This document shows positions 46,090-57,404 of a DNA stretch of 64,000 nt, in pieces. The DNA comes from Voacanga thouarsii (taxonomy: Eukaryota > Streptophyta > Magnoliopsida > Gentianales > Apocynaceae). The stretch spans positions 6,355,001-6,419,000 of the forward strand of contig JANUWF010001783.1 of the NCBI GenBank assembly GCA_026120185.1, read 5' to 3'. The notes under the pieces were generated by a model that did not search any database, was not told the DNA's origin, and worked only from the letters and a program-made list of their open reading frames with translations. The position numbers were made by a program, and so were the translations under genes. The number at the start of each line of letters is the position of its first letter. The first letter of the stretch is position 1.

Positions 46090-47041
46090 TCACTCTTCAC
46101 TCGTGTTTACACTCTTCTTGGCTTTTGTTAAAATGAGTTGACCCTTTTGCCTTTTTTTTTTCAAACTCTCAATTTCTCAAATATTCCTTCCGAAAACAAC
46201 CTCTCTAATTGCTTAGGAATTAGTCTAACTAGATAAGTCAAGCCAATCCTTTAAGGACAATCAATTAGAGGTCTTAGGGGAATTCAATTCAAAACATGAT
46301 GATTTCCAAGGAACGAGGCAAGTTCAAGTAAGAATTTCAAAGAATTAAAGCTCAACAAACTTAAGATTTCAAAAGTGATTTATGAAGGTACTCACTAAGC
46401 AAAAACAACAAGGATTCAAGGATAGACAAGTTCAAATCACTTCCAAATATCTCAAGAAGATTTAAAAACCATGTATTCAACCCACCAATAATATGAAATA
46501 AATCAATGAAGTCAATTAGAAATGGAAGATGCAAGCTAAGAACTCATACAATGAATGTAAAGTCACTTAGGCATTTTATCAAATACTTGGTAGGCAACTA
46601 CTCAAATAAAGAATTTTTAAATGTTAGGATGATATCACAACCCCAAGAATATAATTTTGATACACAATTAACCCACTCAAGGTAATAATAGCACAAGGAA
46701 TTCAAGAATTCAAAGACAAGTGATGTGACTATGAATGCACCAACAATTTTTCCAAACTATAGTATAGAATACGATGACCAACAATTTTCTACTAGTAACA
46801 AAGGATAATTCTTACTCAAACAAGTTACTAAGCAAGAAAATCATAGGAAGCATGTACTAGTCATGTTTGCACAATCACAATTCATAGAAGCAACATATCA
46901 AACACTTTGTATGTAAGTTCGTAACTCAAGCTACTCCAAATTTTTCTTCCTTTTAACAGCCCCAAAAACTCAAAATTCACAATAAAAATCAATCTCCAAT
47001 GGTTATACTAACATCAAAGAACAATTTCAAGGCAAGAACAT
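46090..47041 (-). other. Element C leader, upstream half
   Basis: No gene. A+T-rich, A/C-biased sequence with many words of the CAAGGATTCAAG type, interpreted as the long untranslated leader of element C because it lies between its gag and its primer site. Confidence 0.5.
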
Positions 47042-49001
47042 TGATATGGCCTAAATTAGTCAAATTTTTCTTAGTTATTTGAGGCTAAATTAAGACATTT
47101 TTTATACAATAACTAGTCATATTCCTTCCTATTTGATATTTTCCTTATAAAAATACTTTTCTGTAATTTTATACGAAAATAAGGGAAAATTAGAGCTAAT
47201 TGTGTGATTTTTCATAATAGAGGCGGTGCCGGCCCAAGAAAGGAGAGTTGGCGCCGGTTAGCTACTGGAAGCATAGAGAAGTTGAATGAAATAGGGCAAT
47301 TGCAATTGAAATTGGAGAAGGAAAATTGGTTCCGTGCGGCTCAGTTCATCGCTCAATTGAGCCGACAGCAAGACAAGATAACAACAAACAGAAAGCAAAC
47401 AATTCGGTCAGCCAAGGAAAAGCTGAACAAAAGCAAGAAAAGAAAGAAATAGTTTCGGTAGGGGCCAAGGCAGAAGTGGAAGTCAACAATTGCGGCAGCT
47501 GCGTGTGGAATGGATTGCAGCTCAGCGAAGCCGACAAAAAGAAGAAGAAGCAGCTTCAGTCTTCAATTTGGTAGCTCAACCGAGCCAATGCAACAACAGC
47601 AAAACAAAGATGAATTTCGAATGACAGCAAGAAAAGGTCAACAATTTCGGCAGCAAAATTCGGTGGCTTGGTGATGGCTCAATTGAGTCGATTGCAACAA
47701 CATGACAAAGGAAGGAAAAGGGAGGTCAGCAGCTCAATTGAGCCAACACAACAAACAACGGCTCAGCAGGATTTTCGGTGGTATGCAAGGCTTGATTGGA
47801 AGCTAATTTTAGGCAAATTACAATTCCACAGAATTGTGCTTCAGCACAAGACGACAAAATAAGATAAAGAAAGATTTCAAATTGAAGTCCAAATTGAATT
47901 CTCAATTGATCAAAAGTCAAAGACGGTTTCCTTAGTGTTTTTTTATTTAGTTTTTATTTAGACTTTTATTTAGCAATTTTACAACTCCTTTTTGGTTTTG
48001 GATTATTTAGGTAATTACTTCTTCTTTACTTAGGACTTTTTTAGGAACTTTGTGAGTCTATAAATAAAGGCTAATTTACCCTAGGAAGGGGGTGTATAAT
48101 GTGGAGGCTTAGTTATATTTTAGAATACACTACCAATATTTTCTCGAGAAATAGTTCAAGGAGGATTGTGCAAGAGAGTCTACAAAGGAATAAGAATGAG
48201 GCTTGTCTATGAGTACTTTCTTTTACTTTGTTTTCTTTTCTTGAACAATGATGTATTAATTGTTTTATTGTAATTCGACATTGTTTTAGGTATTCATAAT
48301 TTTTAGAGTTATTTGATCTTTTGACTAATTGATTGTTATTTTTTGTATTTAATTACTTGTGCTTATTACGAGATTAATTGATTGTTTCTTTCCATTAACT
48401 TGCTTGAAAAATAGGTTAATTGCGAAGAATTAGGTAATTGAAAGTTAATTGATGTCGTCAGAATATAGATTCATTGGTTAATTTCATGCTTTAAGTTTGC
48501 CAAACTATGAAAATTTAATCAAGGTTTGTGTTTAATGCATCTTTTGGGTGAATTAGTTAAGACAGAATATGTGATGCTAATTTATCTAGGAGATAGTGAT
48601 TTCATGGATTGAAAAAGAAGTGAGTTTATCTTAATCCTTCATGATGTCAATGGAATAATTAGTTATGATGATGGTTGGGTTCTTTAAAATCATGTTTGTC
48701 AAAATAATGGTTTGAGTTACATACTTCTCCATCCTTGACATATATATATTCTTTTATTTTATTTTATTTTATTTTATTTTATTTTTATTTCTTTTTCACT
48801 TTATTGAGTCAGTAAATAATGAAAGAAAATGGATTAATGCATACTTATTCCTTAAGGATCAACACTCGTTTGAACCCTATGTTATGTTAATGATGAGTAC
48901 GTTTGCTCATATATGTAATTTGAGATTAACATTTTAATTTAAAATTAATTGGGAATATGCTTATTTTGATATGATTTTTATACCCAAATCCGGACACATC
49001 A
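47042..49001 (+). mobile_element. Solo LTR with perfect 5-bp target duplication
   Basis: 1960 bp, beginning TGATATGGCCTAAATTAG and ending ATCCGGACACATCA. It is flanked by AACAT on both sides (47037-47041 and 49002-49006). The shared blocks (GACTAGT, TTCCTTTTTATTTGATATTTTCC-like, AATTAATCA) show an Athila/Tat-like LTR related to those of D and F but on the plus strand. TATA-like TATAAATA at 48059-48066. Open frames inside (47204-47862) are built from repeated palindromic words and are not genes. Confidence 0.9.
47351..47744. repeat. Four copies of a GCTCAATTGAGCC palindrome
   Basis: GCTCAATTGAGCC at 47351 and 47732, with variants GCTCAACCGAGCC at 47574 and GGCTCAATTGAGTC at 47676. Copies are followed by CAACA-rich sequence. 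They lie 315-710 bp upstream of the TATA-like box of the solo LTR. Confidence 0.7.
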
Positions 49002-49520
49002 AACATAGCAAAAATTTAAGCTTTATAGCTCCTAAAATTAGCATGAACATAAGTTACCGGATTTTCTTGTGTTTTGAATTTTGCAGCAAAAACACACAAG
49101 AAATCTCAAAATATTTGCAATTTTATACTTCAAATAACTTCCTAATCATCAACCAAACATGTAGGCTCAATTTCACAACAAGCCCATGGCACAATTTGAA
49201 GTTCTTAACATTCAAAAATAGCAAGAAATATAGTTATGGGAAAAAGAAATTACAGCAATATTTTTTTCACTTGTTTGATCTCAAAATCTACAAATATTCA
49301 TGCCAAATGATTCCTCAAAAATTATACCAATATATAAGATCCATTTAACATCAAGTTTATGGCATAATTTTGAGTTTCAAGCATTCAAAAATGGCACAAA
49401 AATAAGTGACGAAAATTGAAAAAAAAAAATCAACAAGCTCTTGAAAAATGATGTACCTTTTGCCTAAAGAAAGTTGTGTTAATAAGAATCAACACAACCT
49501 TACTCTGATAACAAACTCTT
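49002..49520 (-). other. Element C leader, primer side, and primer-binding site
   Basis: On the minus strand 49513-49502 reads TGTTATCAGAGT, two changes from the Met-tRNA primer site TGGTATCAGAGC, seven bases from the LTR. The remaining 490 bp holds no gene. An imperfect repeat is visible (CATGGCACAATTTGAAGTT near 49185 and TATGGCATAATTTTGAGTT near 49358). Confidence 0.6.
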
Positions 49521-50643
49521 TGATATGATATTGAGAAACACCAATTTGAGATTTGAAGCTCAAAACTAAGAAACCAAGTTCAAGACTAGAACCTTAGGTA
49601 AATTAGCTTCCTATGACCCAAAATCTAATGAACTAAACTAACTAAATCAACACCCAAACACCCTTAACCCAAGAAGGATCAAGAACAAATTGGATGGAAA
49701 GATTTAGGCAATCAATTGAACTCCAAAAATAACCCTAGATTAGCTAGAATCTAGGACCTACTTTAGAAAGAACAATGATCTATCCTAAGAAGATTAGAGA
49801 CTAGATTCTTAGGTTGGACTAAAGCCTAAGAGTAGTCTTGATTAATTTTGAAATCACCCAAGAGGATCACCCTCAAGAACTCTCTCTAGAGAGAATAAAA
49901 GATTTCTCTATTAAAAAATATTAGAAGTTGTGTTTACAAGAGTTATAATGGCATATTTATAGATATTTTGCCCTAAACCAATTAGCAAACTAATTTTAAC
50001 TATTAAATGGCCTTAATACAAAATTTGGGGCCCTATTACATGTCCTAACATAGGTTAAAACATAACAAAAGTCGTAAAAATTAAATTACAAGTGTAAAAA
50101 ATTGAAAACAAGAAAAATAGCAAAAAGTCGGGATAGGCCGAACTAGGGTCGGTGCTGGGTCCAAGTACACGCACCCATTGCGAGGTTAGTTCTATCCAAA
50201 ATAGAATCAGGCCGAATTTGGGTGGCACTGGGTCCAAAATTCTCACTCGGCACCGGGTAGGCTCTGGTCACCCTCCATTATTTTGTTGTACTTCAATCCA
50301 TACTCATTTGACCTTCAATTCTTTTCCAAGTGTCCCCTTGATTTTTCAAATGAAATATTGGTTATTTTGAGCTCTTTTTGTTACTCATTTGGCCTTTAAT
50401 CCTTATTTAAAGATTGGCTTGATCCTCCACTTACATTGTTACTTGTGTTGTGTGTCTTTTGGCCCTTCTTTTACCATCCATCTCTTCACAATATTCTTGG
50501 ACTTGGTTTTGTGGAATTTGTTGTCTTGAAAATTCCTTTGAATCCTTTTGAATATTGTTCTTACCCATGGAACCATAAAATGTAATTTTGTCCTTCTTCC
50601 CCCTTCTTGAAAATGGCCTTTATGTCTAATTTGATTCCTTTCA
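49521..50643 (-). repeat. Element C 5' LTR
   Basis: Bounded by the primer site on the left and by TTGATTCCTTTCA on the right (minus-strand start TGAAAGGAATC). Minus-strand TATA-like box at 49954-49961. A block with GGTGCTGGGTCC and GCACCGGGTAGG words at 50140-50270 lies upstream of it. About 1.12 kb long, no gene. Confidence 0.78.
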
Positions 50644-51130
50644 ATCTGCAAGCTAAATACTTATCTTAGTGAGCTTGGGCTCACCTAGGCCTAGCTTTTT
50701 GAAAGTTTTGTATGGCAAAAGATTAATGCTAGCACCTAGATCGGCTAATGCATTGTAAAATGTAAGAGTATCAACATAACAAGGAATAGAAAAACTCCTT
50801 GGATCATTTTCTTTACGTGGCAAAGTCCGTTGGTCTTGCAAGATAGCGGAGCATTCTTCATTTAAAACCACTGTGGATAATTCTTCTAACCTTTTTTTAT
50901 TAACAAGCATGCTTTTGAGGAACTTTTCATTTTTGGGCATGTGTATCAAAGCCTAACTGAGTGGGATGTTTATGTGCAGTTGTTTTAATACTTCTAAAAA
51001 CTTATCAAATTGCACATCCTTTCTTGCTTTTTGTGTTCAAGTAAGGTAAGATACTAGTGGCTGAAAATCTAAATTTTTAGATTGCTTTTCAAGTGGCTCA
51101 CCAAGAGAGGTCGGAACTAACCTAGCTTCC
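50644..51130 (-). pseudogene. Athila-lineage gag-protease fragment
   Basis: Minus strand: KDVQFDKFLEVLKQLHINIP, a stop, then an open 98-codon frame 50949-50653 with MPKNEKFLKSMLVNKKRLEE, STVVLNEECSAILQ, FSIPCYVDTLTF and ALADLGASINLLPYKTFKKL. LADLGASINL is the active-site region of Athila/Tat retropepsins. The rest of the gene is cut off by element C at 50643. Confidence 0.85.
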
Positions 51131-51765
51131 TAAGATGGTGCATTTTTATTCTCTAGACACTCTCTCAATCTCTCAATCTCATGTGTCTCTCCAAGAGAAA
51201 GACCAAGGGTCTTCTTCTTCTTGATTCTCTAGTTTTTTTAAGAACAAGAAGAACAAGATAAACCCTAGCTACTATTGTTGTCTTGCTGCTCACCTTTTGG
51301 TTCACCAAGGAAGGTTGAGAGGGTTTTCCTCCTTAAGGTTTTTGTTTTACAGAAACAAGGAGAAGGTTGAGACCATAGTATTCACCTCCTCTTAAGATCA
51401 TTCCTCTTCACCCTTTTGTTTCACCAACAAGGATTAGGCAGTGGAATATTTCAAGAACCGGAAAGCTTTGGTGTTCATTGTTCATATATGCCAAGACAGA
51501 GTAGAAGGCTTGCAGGAATCGCACTAGAGGCTTCCACCAGCACACCTACCCCAATTGCACATGTTCCAGTCCAGCCAATCCTTAGAACGAGGAAAAGAGG
51601 TAAGAAATTTTTAAACCTCGGAGTTGGTACAGAGGGCAGCCGGAGCCGGCTAGGGCTGCCAGAGCCGGTCCCGCCTCTGTTCTATTTCCTTGTTCTTGAG
51701 TTTTTCCAGTTTTTTGTTGTTCACTTCCGCTGTGTACTCCGTGTTTCCCGTTTTCACACTTTCAA
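51131..51765 (+). repeat. LTR end of another retroelement
   Basis: This 3'-terminal part of an LTR ends TTTTCACACTTTCA at 51765, directly before a primer site. It includes a GC-rich stretch at 51625-51680 with repeated GCCGGAGCCGG/GAGCCGG words. The left boundary is uncertain. The frame at 51416-51793 overlaps the primer site and is not a gene. Confidence 0.5.
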
Positions 51766-51779
51766 TTGGTATCAGAGCA
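51766..51779 (+). other. Primer-binding site
   Basis: ATTGGTATCAGAGC, the Met-tRNA-type primer site, plus strand. Leader sequence follows for about 70 bp and then changes near 51850 to a copia gag in the opposite orientation, so the element is truncated. Confidence 0.8.
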
Positions 51780-51869
51780 TGATGTTTTTGTGAAAATATA
51801 GGGAGCATGCATCTAGATAAAAAAAACTGGACACATATGTGTGTTAAAAGCCAGGAAGTGATTCGAGAA

Positions 51870-52350
51870 CCATGTCCACTTAGCTCTCAGGGTCAATAAC
51901 AGCCCCTGAGACTTTTGCTTCCTCGAAAGTAGCAATCATCTTGAGCATATACTCTCTGACTAATGCTCCATCAGCCATCTTAGTGTTGATGATGGTCCTA
52001 AAAGCCTCCTGCCTTGCGGGCCGACTCTTATCTACGAACATCATGGCTAGTGATTGGCTAATGTTGTACGCAGTGACCATGTGTTCGTGTTTAGATTGGA
52101 GCACATTAGATATGGAGGCCAACATGTAGTAACGAGCCATCTCGTTGGCCTTCTTCCATACTTTCTCAGTCTCTTACTCTTCGACGGTGGAATCCTCCCC
52201 AATAACGAGGGTAAGTTTCGAAGAGGACATACTTATACTCCTTAACAGTGAGTATTGTGTCCAAGTTTCTTTATTAGTCCACATAATTTGGACCCGTTAG
52301 CTTTTTCTTATGGAGAATAATGGTCAAAGGACTAAAAGAACCTCTACCAA
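51870..52350 (-). pseudogene. Ty1/copia gag, N-terminal half (minus copy)
   Basis: Minus strand: ILHKKKLTGPNYVD near 52310-52270, then ANEMARYYMLASISNVLQSK, MVTAYNISQSLAMMFVDKSR, EAFRTIINTKMADGALVREY and MLKMIATFEEAKVSGAVIDP. The segment 52140-51880 is open for 86 codons. This is the UBN2-type gag of copia elements. An inverted copy lies at 58841-59440, and the two share the same residues at most aligned positions. Confidence 0.85.
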
Positions 52351-53400
52351 CTATTTCTGAAAAATAAAAAATAAAAGAAATCTCAATTTGTGAAAAAATA
52401 AAAATAATTTGTGCCTTTATCCTCATATTAAATCCGATAATAGTTAACCCTATCACTATTATCTTTAATTGATTAATTTGGTTCTTAGGAAAACTGATAT
52501 AGTTTTTTGGGAAGATTAATAGTTTTCTAAGCTAAGTGTATTAACCACCACAAATTAATTTCCTTTTTAGGTAATGATCTAGAAGATAACCCCATTATGG
52601 GATGACCGTTTTTTCTCATTTCCTATGAATATTTCTCGTACTATAACCTCCAACGTGAGTTGGCTGATCATAGCACGTATCCCAAGTTATTAATTACATC
52701 CATCCATTAGTTCTAGATCCTTGTGGTATCACCATTCTATACGGGTTCACTCCCAGGATTATACGAGGGGACCCACGATCTGTAATGAGGATTGTGATGG
52801 AAGCCGTGGGGCTGTTGAAACTCCTCCCCAACTTAGTATTTTAAAATAAGGGTTTTCTTGGAAAATATCCGTTGAAAATTTTAATTAAGTTTTCTTTTAA
52901 TTCAAAAATAAAATATCTAAACCCATAAAAATTTCTATGTCAAGATTTATATCCTTTGAGAATTTTTTTCATGGATTAATTTTATTTAAGTTAATAAACT
53001 TAATAATTTCAAAATTTTCCAATAAAACTTTCGAGAGCTATTAATCTCAAGTTTAATTTGACAAAAATAATTTTTATAATTAAAAATAAATCAAAATGGT
53101 TTTCTATTTTAACTCACAAAAATATCTAAATTCAAAATATTTTCTATGTCAAGGATAAAATTCTTTGAGAAAATAACCAAGAATTAATTTTTGTTTGAAT
53201 TAAAATTAACAATTTAATTTAAGAAAAATGTTTTTCTTTGTCAAAAATTCTCAAAAACTTTGGTCTTTGAGAAAACGCGCACATAAGGTACAAAAAGAAA
53301 TAAGTGTGTTAGAAAACTGTAAACATTTTCATGCTTTTCTATTCTTTTAACCTAAATGTCTAAATAATAGAATTAAACATATTAATTAATTAATGATCTT
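52351..53400 (-). repeat. Copia leader/LTR-like arm (minus copy)
   Basis: Non-coding. Its reverse complement aligns in order with 57790-58840: GTTTAATYC near 53400, ACTTCTTTTTGGT-like words, CTTCCATCACAATYCTC at 52790, GAGTGACCCGTA-like at 52745, GATCGGTCAGC/GATCAGCCAAC at 52660, CGGTCATCC at 52600 and CACTATTATC at 52455. Only the gag end of this arm can be assigned to a family. Confidence 0.7.
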
Positions 53401-53570
53401 GTTTAATCCTAAATTTCCTTTACTATTATTGATTCATCGAAATTATCAATGTACGGGAGACTCTGAGCAAATTTGTTATTCGAAATCTTTTCGGATAGAT
53501 TCTATCTTATCTTGAATGTCTTTTAGCTGTAGCTGGCTTTGGATTCTAGTGTATTTGATATCTTCTAGTG
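53401..53570. other. Unassigned stretch
   Basis: No feature recognised between the copia arm and the microsatellite cluster. Confidence 0.3.
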
Positions 53571-53862
53571 TATTTATTGTATATATTGTATAATAATATA
53601 TATATATATATATATTATTGTATAATAATATATATATATTATACACATACATACATATATACATACATATATATACGTATATACATATGAATATTTGTAC
53701 TATTTAACATATGTATTTATGTATTTATGTATATAGATACATATATATCTATGGATATATATATGTATATGTATATTTGTACATACATATATACACATGC
53801 ATATATACATACATTACATATATGCATGTACATACATACATATATACATATACATAGATATG

Positions 53863-53916
<54 letters not shown>

Positions 53917-54212
53917 AATCAAACCTATGGGACTTAAGGAATGATATAAAAAAAAGAGAGGAAAAATAAAATGAAGTAGAAGAACCTAGATTCCAAATGA
54001 ACAAAATCAAAGTATCTTTCCGATTCTCAAAGAATGAGGGGCAAAAATCTCTTGTTCTTAGTATAAGATCGTGATTGAATCTGCATATGTTTTTTAAAGA
54101 GAATAATCTTCTCCTTTGAGAAGAATAAAAAATGGAAAGTGTTATATATACATATATATATGTATGTAGGTATATATATGTTTATATGTGTGGTGTGTGT
54201 GTATATAAATAA

Positions 54213-54251
<39 letters not shown>

Positions 54252-54302
54252 TACACTTATATATGTATGTACACACAAATATATATATATATATATATAT
54301 AT
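53571..54302. repeat. Microsatellite cluster: TA, TATACATA and CA tracts
   Basis: Several AT tracts (53595-53640, 54215-54245, 54280-54302), many TACATATATACA words, and a CA run of about 17 units at 53866-53900. The middle (53930-54150) is ordinary A+T-rich sequence. Open frames here are simple translations of the repeats. Confidence 0.9.
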
Positions 54303-54571
54303 GTTGTATTAGAAATATAAATATGTATAAGTTTTTTTCCAATCGATCCATATTTATAAAATTATTTAATAAAAATAATGAAATAATTAATCGTATATAA
54401 ATTTTAAATTTATATAAATAGACAAAATAATTTATTACATTGAGTAATGTTACTTTATAAAAAATTTAATATAATTATTATATTTGTTATAGAATTAATG
54501 TTTTAATTTTTTATAAAAAAATTGGGAATATTTTAAATTTAAAAAAAAAGTACTAGACCAAACAATAAGTT
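54303..54571. other. A+T-rich spacer
   Basis: Almost pure A and T; no gene or known repeat recognised. Confidence 0.4.
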
Positions 54572-54790
54572 TGGCCCAGCGGCTAAGGCACAAAGCCTTC
54601 ATACGTGAGGTCCGTTGGTTCGACTCTCCGTTGCGATAGAAATTGATTGGAGGTGGCGATATGGCGGGTTTACGTGTACCATGCAATGAAGGAGATACAA
54701 TCAGTTGCAATGGGTTCACGTAGACCATGTTAATAAGAGCTTCGATACGGTGTGGTTGGCCTATAGAATTCTGGTGGTCGACGAAAAGTT
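54572..54790 (+). mobile_element. tRNA-derived SINE-like unit
   Basis: TGGCCCAGCGGC (54572-54583) fits the A box in 11 of 12 positions. GGTTCGACTCT (54617-54627) fits the B box in 10 of 11. Start-to-start spacing is about 46 bp. About 160 bp of unrelated body follows, ending in A/T-rich sequence, as in plant SINEs. The unit stands out from the A+T-rich flanks by its base composition. I could not identify a target duplication, and a lone tRNA pseudogene with extra sequence is the alternative. Confidence 0.55.
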
Positions 54791-54839
54791 ATTAAATTTT
54801 TAAAAATATTTTATATACATATATATTTTTATTAATTTT

Positions 54840-55278
54840 ATTATATACAGCAGTTTTATAATCATTTTGATCATGGCCTCAAAAACTCAAAAAGTTTTAC
54901 CTATCTCTTGGAATCCTGCGGTAACAATTTTTTTAAACTTTTCTAGCTCATTCTCCAAAATGGTAATCATTTGCGGTTTCTGCCCGTTATCACTTTGGCG
55001 CAAGCTCCAATTGGCCATGGTACCTACATATAATATTCCTATTAGATTCATGATAGAGCTTTGAAAGCAAGATCTAGAATGTAAATTTATGCAAAGAAAA
55101 ACAAATAGTAAATTGTATACAATAGTTAACACATAAATTCATACATCATACAATAAATTATGGCACCTATTTATACAAAGAATATATATACATATTTATA
55201 TATAGACATATAAGCATGGCTAAATCAATGAACTCCAAGATTTCATGATATTGTTCCATGACAATGGTGCCAAAAACT
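54840..55278 (-). mobile_element. Element F internal start: short gag-like frame and primer site
   Basis: On the minus strand the primer region at 55272-55254 (TGGCACCATTGTCATGGAA) is six bases from the LTR and is a changed GGCGCC-type site. Downstream on the minus strand a frame starts at about 55019 with MANWSLRQSDNGQKPQMI and continues ENELEKFKKIVTAGFQEIGK to 54890. It may be a short gag start of an Athila/Tat-type derivative, but no domain is recognisable. The element has no visible 3' half. Confidence 0.5.
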
Positions 55279-57243
55279 TGATGCATTAGATTTGGGTTAT
55301 AAAAATCATACAATTTTGAATTCATTTCCAATCAAGTTTAATTAAAACATTAATCCCCAAATCACACATATGAGCATGTATACCCATCATTAAGCATAGT
55401 ATAGGGAATCAACGAGTATTGATCCTCAAGAAACAAGTACACACTAGTCACTTTTCATTCACTGTTTAACCGACCTATTCAAGTGATAAAGAATAAAGAT
55501 AAAAATAAAGATAAATTATATGTATAACTCTAGGAGAGAAAATCATGTAATTAAATAGTTACTCTTAAAAACATGGTAATGAATTATTAACAATTATCAC
55601 AATTAATCACTTTTCTTTGGCATCATGAAGGGGTTTAATGTAGAATCCACTCAATCTTGAGTTATGGCTTCATTATCTCTTAGTTAATTCTAATAGATAT
55701 CTATGTCTCACTAAAATAACATAAAGATGCATAGAACACAAATCCTTGATAATTATCCCTGTCTCTAGGTGACAATAACATGAAATTCATTAATCCCCCT
55801 ATCTCTAGATGAAATCAACAACTTTTCATTATTTAATCTTGACTTAGCCTCTCTCTCGAGTTAGCTAAGAAAATAAATTAAGAATTGAGCAATGAAGACT
55901 ATCTCCTAACATCTTTCTCAAGTTAATTAGAAAGATGGTCTAACTTCATCAATTCACCATTAAAAACACGTAATCCAATACAAGAAGAGGAATTAATTCA
56001 ACAAAAGACTAAATTAATTCAACATCACAAATCCAAAAATAATATTCAAATACAATGAAAACATTAATCTCATCATTGTTCAAAGAAAAAGAAAACAAAT
56101 GTTTTAGAAAGAACTCATAGACAAGTCTTCTTCTTATTCCTTTGAAGACTTCCTTGAAATAATACTCCTTAAGTAATGAATGCTTCTTCCAATGAGTGAC
56201 TTCAACTTTAATACTTGAATTCCTCTATTAATATTTACTTCTTCTTGTTTATATAGGCCTCTTGGTTGCCAAAAAAGGTTTCCTAGAAGTTCTAGGCCGA
56301 GTACAGGTTGAAAACTATCAGACCTCTTAGGAAGTTTCGAATTCCGCTAAAAAAAGGACTCTACACTACCTCTGAACAGACTAGGGCTAGCACCAGGTCA
56401 CTTCATCTGGACCGACACTGGTCCAGCTCTAGAATTCGACCGATTGCTCTATTTTTTCCAGATTAAAGTCAGGGCCAGGTCACCAATATTAGGGGGCACT
56501 GGGTCAGCACTAGAATTTCACAATTTCACTCCAAATCCTCCAATTTCTATACAAAATTACCAAAAAACACTTTCAACAAGAAAAATATCAAATAGGAAAG
56601 GAAATGACTAGTAAAGCTGTAAACGAACTAAACGTTTGCGAACAAAAACTCATTTAAGTTCATTCGTGTTCGAATAAGGCTCGTTTGTTTAATAAACAAA
56701 TGATCTTGAACAAAATATTATGTTCATTTATTAATCAAATGAACTCGAACATGTTCACAAACATATTCTAACGTTCGCAAACATATAAACTATTTTTAAA
56801 TTTTAATTATACTATATTTATTATATAATTTTTTATAATATTATAAATTTTTAATATTAGTTAGGGTTATTACTACACCACTTTGACCTTACTTCTTGTT
56901 AATTAGGGTTTAGATTTGATTTTTTAATGAATTTTTTATTTTTTAAATTTTGGAATGAAGAATATAAAATAAACGAACGAACAATTCGAACACGAACACT
57001 AATTGAGTTTTTCGAACTTGAACTTGAATGAACATGAACATTACTAAAGAATAAATTAACGAATTCGAACTTGATTAATAAACAAACTCGAACCATGTTC
57101 AAGTAAGTTCGAACTCGAGCTCGAAAATTCAATACTCAATTTTTTCGTGTTCGAATATAACTCTAATGACTAGTTATTGAATCTAAAGTATCACAAAATA
57201 ACCTCAAATAACTATAAAAAATAGACAAATCTAGGCCCTAACA
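55279..57243 (-). repeat. Element F 5' LTR (with nested hAT MITE)
   Basis: Starts TGATGCATTAGATTTGGG and ends GGCCCTAACA. It follows the D-family LTRs block by block (CACACATATGAGCATGTATACC; TCACTGTTTAACCGACC; GACTAGTTATTG). Minus-strand TATA-like box TATATAAA at 56248-56255; a GC-richer block with CTGGTCC/CACTGGGTC words at 56385-56515 upstream of it. Without the MITE it is about 1.4 kb, like the D LTRs. Confidence 0.8.
56612..57165. mobile_element. hAT MITE with perfect 8-bp target duplication
   Basis: 554 bp flanked by ATGACTAG at 56604-56611 and 57166-57173. Terminal inverted repeats TAAAGCTGTAAACGAAC and (reverse complement) TAGAGTTATATTCGAAC agree at 12 of 17 positions. The subterminal parts are full of GTTCGNGAAC / CGAAC words in both orientations, and the centre is A+T-rich with no coding frame. 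Related LTRs show an uninterrupted GACTAGTTATT here, confirming insertion. Confidence 0.9.
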
Positions 57244-57404
57244 ATAGTTATGTTTTATTGTGAAATTCAATCCTTTGTATTTCTATAAGTAAACGAAGAG
57301 TCTAAGAATTGCCTCAACGAAGAACACAGAGAAAACGAATGAAGAAGAAAGAAGAATAGCGAAGAAAACAATGCAATTTAGGGAGAAGGCAACGCAGAAT
57401 CCTA

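Larger units (their letters stand above)
43049..50643 (-). mobile_element. Element C: Ty3/gypsy derivative with gag and protease only
   Basis: Minus-strand element. 5' LTR 49521-50643, primer site 49502-49513, leader, gag, zinc knuckles, protease, polypurine tract 43503-43518, truncated 3' LTR 43049-43502. The two LTRs align from GTCCAAAATTCTCAC to TTGATTCCTWTCA. Only about 230 bp separate the polypurine tract from the protease frame, so RT, RNase H and integrase are absent. Either pol was deleted or this was a non-autonomous family. A solo LTR (47042-49001) sits in the leader. Confidence 0.78.

Noticed and set aside
47204..47862. Overlapping Gln/Lys-rich frames inside the solo LTR
   Set aside because: They lie wholly within an LTR and are composed of repeated palindromic and CAACA words; no homology recognised.
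51416..51793. 125-codon open frame
   Set aside because: It overlaps an LTR end and its primer-binding site.
53717..54351. Several Tyr/Ile-rich frames on both strands
   Set aside because: Translations of TA, TACATA and CA repeats without coding signal.
54572..54640. Functional tRNA gene
   Set aside because: A and B boxes are present, but I could not fold a convincing cloverleaf with acceptor and anticodon stems.
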